Of a stretch of DNA of 9,085 nt, positions 6,149 through 9,085 are shown piece after piece (positions within the stretch are counted from its first letter, which is position 1; the number at the start of each line of letters is the position of its first letter). The position numbers and the translations under genes were made by a program. The DNA is taken from the NCBI GenBank assembly GCA_947176685.1, contig CAMWRL010000069.1:1-9085 (forward strand), written 5' to 3'. Under the pieces are notes generated by a model. It was not told the origin of the DNA. It made no database searches and saw nothing but the letters and a program-made list of their open reading frames with translations. Origin of the DNA: an uncultured Ruminococcus sp. (lineage in GTDB: Bacteria; Bacillota; Clostridia; Oscillospirales; Ruminococcaceae).

Positions 6149-8314
6149 TTGAAAATTATGAACTTTGTTTTGAGTACAACTGTTATGCTTGCCGGAAACA
6201 GCGTTTCAGATATAGATTTCGGCGGCGGTACGGCGGAAGTGTCAATAAACGCCGGAATGTTTGAACAGAACTCCAACGGCTATCACAAGGACATAGCTGT
6301 ATTGTCATCTGTACTTAGCCAGTGCGCTTACAACGGACAAAACCTCAATAACGCCTATGAAAAACTTGGATTTGACCTTGAAAATGATGTAACGCTTTTC
6401 GGTTATGCCGAACAGCCCAACAACGCCGATTATAACACTAACCTTATAAATACTACTGATGATTCATTAGCGTTTTCGCTTGCAACACGGGAACTTGACA
6501 ATACCCGTCTGTTTGTCGTGACACTGCGTGGCACTAATCTGAACAGTACAAGCGATATTTTACAAGATATTTCAATATTCGGTTCGGACTTCTATAAGGA
6601 CTATTCCCCGACCGGTTTTCTGAATTTTTTCCAAAAGGTCTCAATCGGTATGAGTCTTTACCTTGACGAACACCCCGAAATTACAGAATCCGCTGACAAC
6701 GGTACTTTAAAAATTCTCATTACCGGACATAGTTTAGGCGGTGCAGGCACTAATTTACTGGGAGCTTATTTCAATACCCACGATGACAACAATTATAACG
6801 GCTTTTCCGGAAACAACGCCGTAAACGTCATGTACAGCGAAAAACTTGACATTCCGCAGAATGATATTTTTGTGTACAGCTTTGCTTGTCCCAACGTCTA
6901 TTACGGTGACACTGATTTTGTTGACTGCGATAATGTTATCAACGTAATTAATGAAAGCGATTTGATACCGCAAGTTCCTGACGGACAAAGGTTCGGACAG
7001 TCTGTATATTTTGACAAAAATGACGATAACGGTTTTTCAGCACACTACGGTTACAAGTACATAAACGCCGTTGAAAACGATATTCCGGACGGTGTACGCT
7101 ATTACGGCGGTGCGGTTGACACCCGACTTACTGAACAGATGTTTCAACAGGATTCCACAGAGTACCACAAGGATATTGCCGAAGTCGCTTCTGCACTGAG
7201 TTCAGCCGCATACAACGGAAAACGCCAGTCCGGTTATTATATAAACTCCGCATACAGACAGCTTGGATTTACTTCGGACAACATTGAGATTTACGGCTAT
7301 CCATCAGAAAACTTTTCATTTTCGATTGCCTCATGTGAAGTCGGTGAAACAACCGTACTTGCAGTAACTCTCAAGGGCAACAGCGGAAAAAAAGATTTCT
7401 ACAACCAGATAAACAGAGATTTCAGTCAGCCTTTCGGAAACAGTTTGACAAATCCGAATTATTATGATTTCTACATACAGGTTAAAAACGCTCTTGATGA
7501 ATATATTTCCGCACACGATATTATTAACACCGCACAAAACGGTAAACTTAAAATTTTAATCAGCGGTCACAGTATAGGCGGTGCATGTGCTATGATTCTT
7601 GGAACGGAACTGAACAGTTCGGAATCGGTTCTGAAAATTCCGCAGGAAGATGTATTTGTTTATACATTCGGAAGCCCGTGCGTATATAGTTCAGCAGTTG
7701 ACTGCCCGAACGTTATTAACATAATGAACGAAAGCGATATTGTAACTCTTATGCCGTTTGGCACAAAGTCCGGAAAGACTGTCACATTTGATACGGGAAA
7801 CTTCGGAATGAACTGCTATGAGCCAAAAATTTATACAGAAAATCTTCCAGACACGAGCATCTACACTACATACAGGCAGATAATTTTAAATAATCCTTAT
7901 GCGAACTTTGAAGTTATGGAAAACAGCTCCCCGATACCTGAAGACCGTCTGAAAACCCTCTCCGATGATGAACATACTTATATATTTCTGCCGTCAGGCA
8001 ACTATAAGATAAAGTTTTCAGGCAGTACGGACGAATTTCTTGAGCTGTCCGCAAAAGACCAGAAAGGCTTTGAAAAAAATTACAGCAACGTTTCCCTTAC
8101 GGACGGCAAAACAATTGAATTTGACTTGGAAAATAATGAAATGTTTGTCACTGACGTAAACGGCAATAATATTATGCGTATTCTGACGGACGGTACAGAA
8201 AAGAAAATTAAAAAATATTCTGGTTCAATAACGGTCGGTACAGCTGTCGGAATGGGTGCAGTTATAATTACAGGGCTGTCGCTTCTGACAAAACGCAGAA
8301 AAAAAGAAGACTGA
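6149..8314 (+). CDS. Secreted, membrane-anchored protein with two tandem class-3-lipase-like domains
   Basis: A predicted cell-surface alpha/beta hydrolase of 721 residues, numbered here from the TTG start. A short hydrophobic N-terminus (about 3-17, ending LAGNS) looks like a signal peptide. Two homologous domains follow, each opening with a YHKDIA block (near 46 and 340). Domain 1 (about 37-310) has the RGT motif (127-129), nucleophile S195 in GHSLGG, D271 in NESDLIP and H299 in SAHYGY, a complete lipase-type triad. Domain 2 (about 331-565) keeps S475 in GHSIGG and D530 in NESDIV. RGT has become KGN, and where domain 1 has the His there is NCY, so it is probably impaired. A beta-rich stretch (about 585-685) leads to a C-terminal membrane helix (693-714) and a KRRKK tail, with no LPXTG motif. 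The substrate is unknown; lipid or another ester is the family expectation. Confidence 0.82.
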   Translation: MKIMNFVLSTTVMLAGNSVSDIDFGGGTAEVSINAGMFEQNSNGYHKDIAVLSSVLSQCAYNGQNLNNAYEKLGFDLENDVTLFGYAEQPNNADYNTNLINTTDDSLAFSLATRELDNTRLFVVTLRGTNLNSTSDILQDISIFGSDFYKDYSPTGFLNFFQKVSIGMSLYLDEHPEITESADNGTLKILITGHSLGGAGTNLLGAYFNTHDDNNYNGFSGNNAVNVMYSEKLDIPQNDIFVYSFACPNVYYGDTDFVDCDNVINVINESDLIPQVPDGQRFGQSVYFDKNDDNGFSAHYGYKYINAVENDIPDGVRYYGGAVDTRLTEQMFQQDSTEYHKDIAEVASALSSAAYNGKRQSGYYINSAYRQLGFTSDNIEIYGYPSENFSFSIASCEVGETTVLAVTLKGNSGKKDFYNQINRDFSQPFGNSLTNPNYYDFYIQVKNALDEYISAHDIINTAQNGKLKILISGHSIGGACAMILGTELNSSESVLKIPQEDVFVYTFGSPCVYSSAVDCPNVINIMNESDIVTLMPFGTKSGKTVTFDTGNFGMNCYEPKIYTENLPDTSIYTTYRQIILNNPYANFEVMENSSPIPEDRLKTLSDDEHTYIFLPSGNYKIKFSGSTDEFLELSAKDQKGFEKNYSNVSLTDGKTIEFDLENNEMFVTDVNGNNIMRILTDGTEKKIKKYSGSITVGTAVGMGAVIITGLSLLTKRRKKED

Positions 8315-8329
8315 AGTCTTCTTTTTTTT
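8298..8329. terminator. Bidirectional terminator between convergent genes
   Basis: An A-rich left arm ending GAAGAC (to 8311) pairs with GTCTTC (8316-8321) plus eight Ts, with loop TGAA (8312-8315). The stem is 13 bp. T-runs occur on both strands, so it can end both the lipase transcript (+) and the ClpC-like transcript (-). The lipase stop codon TGA (8312-8314) is in the loop. Confidence 0.9.
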
Positions 8330-8335
8330 GCATAA

Positions 8336-9085
8336 CTATACGGTTGCGCCTTTAAGAAACAATATTTTATCATTTTTCAAGTCAATACGTATAGTCTCAC
8401 CGCTTGTAATTTCGGAACGCACTATCATTCCTGCCAGTTCGTTCTCGATAAGCTCTGTAACACGCCTTTTTATAGGTCTTGCACCGTATTTGTCGGTTTC
8501 CTTTGCGGACGCTACCGCTTCAACCACTTTCGGAGAATAACTAAGTTCTATTCCTAAACTTCCGGCACGTATGCGCAGATTTTCAAGGGTTATTCTGCTT
8601 ATCTTCATAAGGTCTTCACGCTCCAGCGACCGGAATACTATCAGTTCATCAATTCTGTTGATAAACTCTGGCGTAAAATGTTCCCTGAGCCTTGTCAATA
8701 CATAGTCCTCGTTGGCTGTATCCGGATTTTCCGTAAAACCTACCAGTGATTTTTTACTCAACTGGTCAGCACCTATATTTGAAGTCATAATTATAATGCA
8801 ATTCCTGAAACTTACCCGTCTCATAGTTGAGTCCGTAAGAATACCGTCATCAAGTATCTGTAACAAGACGTTCAGTACTTCAATATCAGCCTTTTCGATT
8901 TCGTCAAAAAGCAACAGCGAATAAGGATTGCGGCGTACCCTTTCGCATAAATTGCTCGGCTGTTCATCGTAACCTGCGTATCCGGGAGGTGCGCCGATAA
9001 GCTTTGACACCGAATGTTTTTCCATATATTCCGACATATCAATGCGGATAAGGTTATTCCCTGAACTGTACATGCAGTCTGCCAG
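8336..9085 (-). CDS. clpC: ClpC-type AAA+ unfoldase, C-terminal part only
   Basis: The last 249 residues of a Clp/HSP100 ATPase; the reading frame stays open to the window edge, so the N-terminus, D1 and the D2 Walker A are outside (full members are about 800 residues). Counting from the edge, visible D2 features are RIDMSEYMEKHSVSKLIG (14-31), pore loop GYAG (35-38), Walker B LLLFDE (57-62), sensor 1 N103 in MTSN, arginine finger R144 in FINRIDE and sensor 2 R203 in GARPIKR. VGF (115-117) sits where ClpC/ClpA carry the ClpP-docking loop, which ClpB lacks; this favours ClpC and a protease partner. The pore region is atypical: GYAG rather than GYVG, and DEQPSNLCE in place of the common DEGGQLTE. 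It could be a divergent paralogue. It is convergent with the lipase gene. Confidence 0.88.
   Translation of the reverse strand: MADCMYSSGNNLIRIDMSEYMEKHSVSKLIGAPPGYAGYDEQPSNLCERVRRNPYSLLLFDEIEKADIEVLNVLLQILDDGILTDSTMRRVSFRNCIIIMTSNIGADQLSKKSLVGFTENPDTANEDYVLTRLREHFTPEFINRIDELIVFRSLEREDLMKISRITLENLRIRAGSLGIELSYSPKVVEAVASAKETDKYGARPIKRRVTELIENELAGMIVRSEITSGETIRIDLKNDKILFLKGATV

Noticed and set aside
8336..9085. Assignment of the right-edge ATPase as the disaggregase ClpB
   Set aside because: A VGF tripeptide occupies the ClpP-docking position, which ClpB lacks. The middle domain that would settle it is outside the window.
1..9085. CRISPR array, tRNA or rRNA genes, insertion sequences or phage genes
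   Set aside because: No regularly spaced repeats, cloverleaf-like segments, transposase or integrase motifs were seen on either strand.

Overview
The window looks like chromosomal DNA from a low-GC Gram-positive anaerobe of the Clostridia, most likely Ruminococcus or a close relative. The grounds are AT-rich codon use, consensus TTGACA/TATAAT promoters with 17-bp spacers and strong GGAGG-type ribosome binding sites. The gene families also fit: a Bce-type two-component/ABC module, a PflX-like radical SAM protein and a ClpC-type ATPase. The genus is an inference from style, not from a marker gene.

Layout. Positions 1-150 hold a consensus promoter on the minus strand. It is followed by a ribosome binding site and a tiny ORF at the left edge, probably the start of a gene that leaves the window. 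A perfect 15-bp inverted repeat (152-190) separates this from a small minus-strand gene of unknown function (234-449). That gene is divergent from a four-gene plus-strand module: OmpR-family response regulator (547-1209), short two-TM histidine kinase (1206-2234), ABC ATPase (2313-3077) and a 685-residue FtsX-type permease (3067-5124). The module ends in a canonical intrinsic terminator (5131-5157). A second plus-strand unit starts from its own promoter (5160-5188). It encodes a PflX/COG1313-like radical SAM protein (5209-6093) and a secreted, membrane-anchored protein with two tandem class-3-lipase-like domains (6149-8314). A bidirectional terminator (8298-8329) separates this unit from the C-terminal part of a minus-strand ClpC-type AAA+ ATPase that runs off the right edge (8336-9085).

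How the genes work together. The kinase has almost no extracellular sensor, and the permease has the large extracellular domain typical of BceB. By analogy with Bacillus BceRS-BceAB, the transporter probably reports antimicrobial-peptide load to the kinase. The regulator would then activate the promoter in front of the ATPase gene. That promoter has a good -10, a poor -35, and a tandem GTAAYATT repeat at exactly one helical turn just upstream, which fits activation by an OmpR-family regulator.

No clearly new multi-gene system is visible. The most unusual protein is the tandem lipase, whose second domain keeps the nucleophile Ser and the Asp but appears to have lost the catalytic His and the RGT motif. 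Other points worth a second look are the candidate operator, the overlapping divergent promoters, the divergent ClpC-like D2 domain and the left-edge promoter with its mini-ORF.
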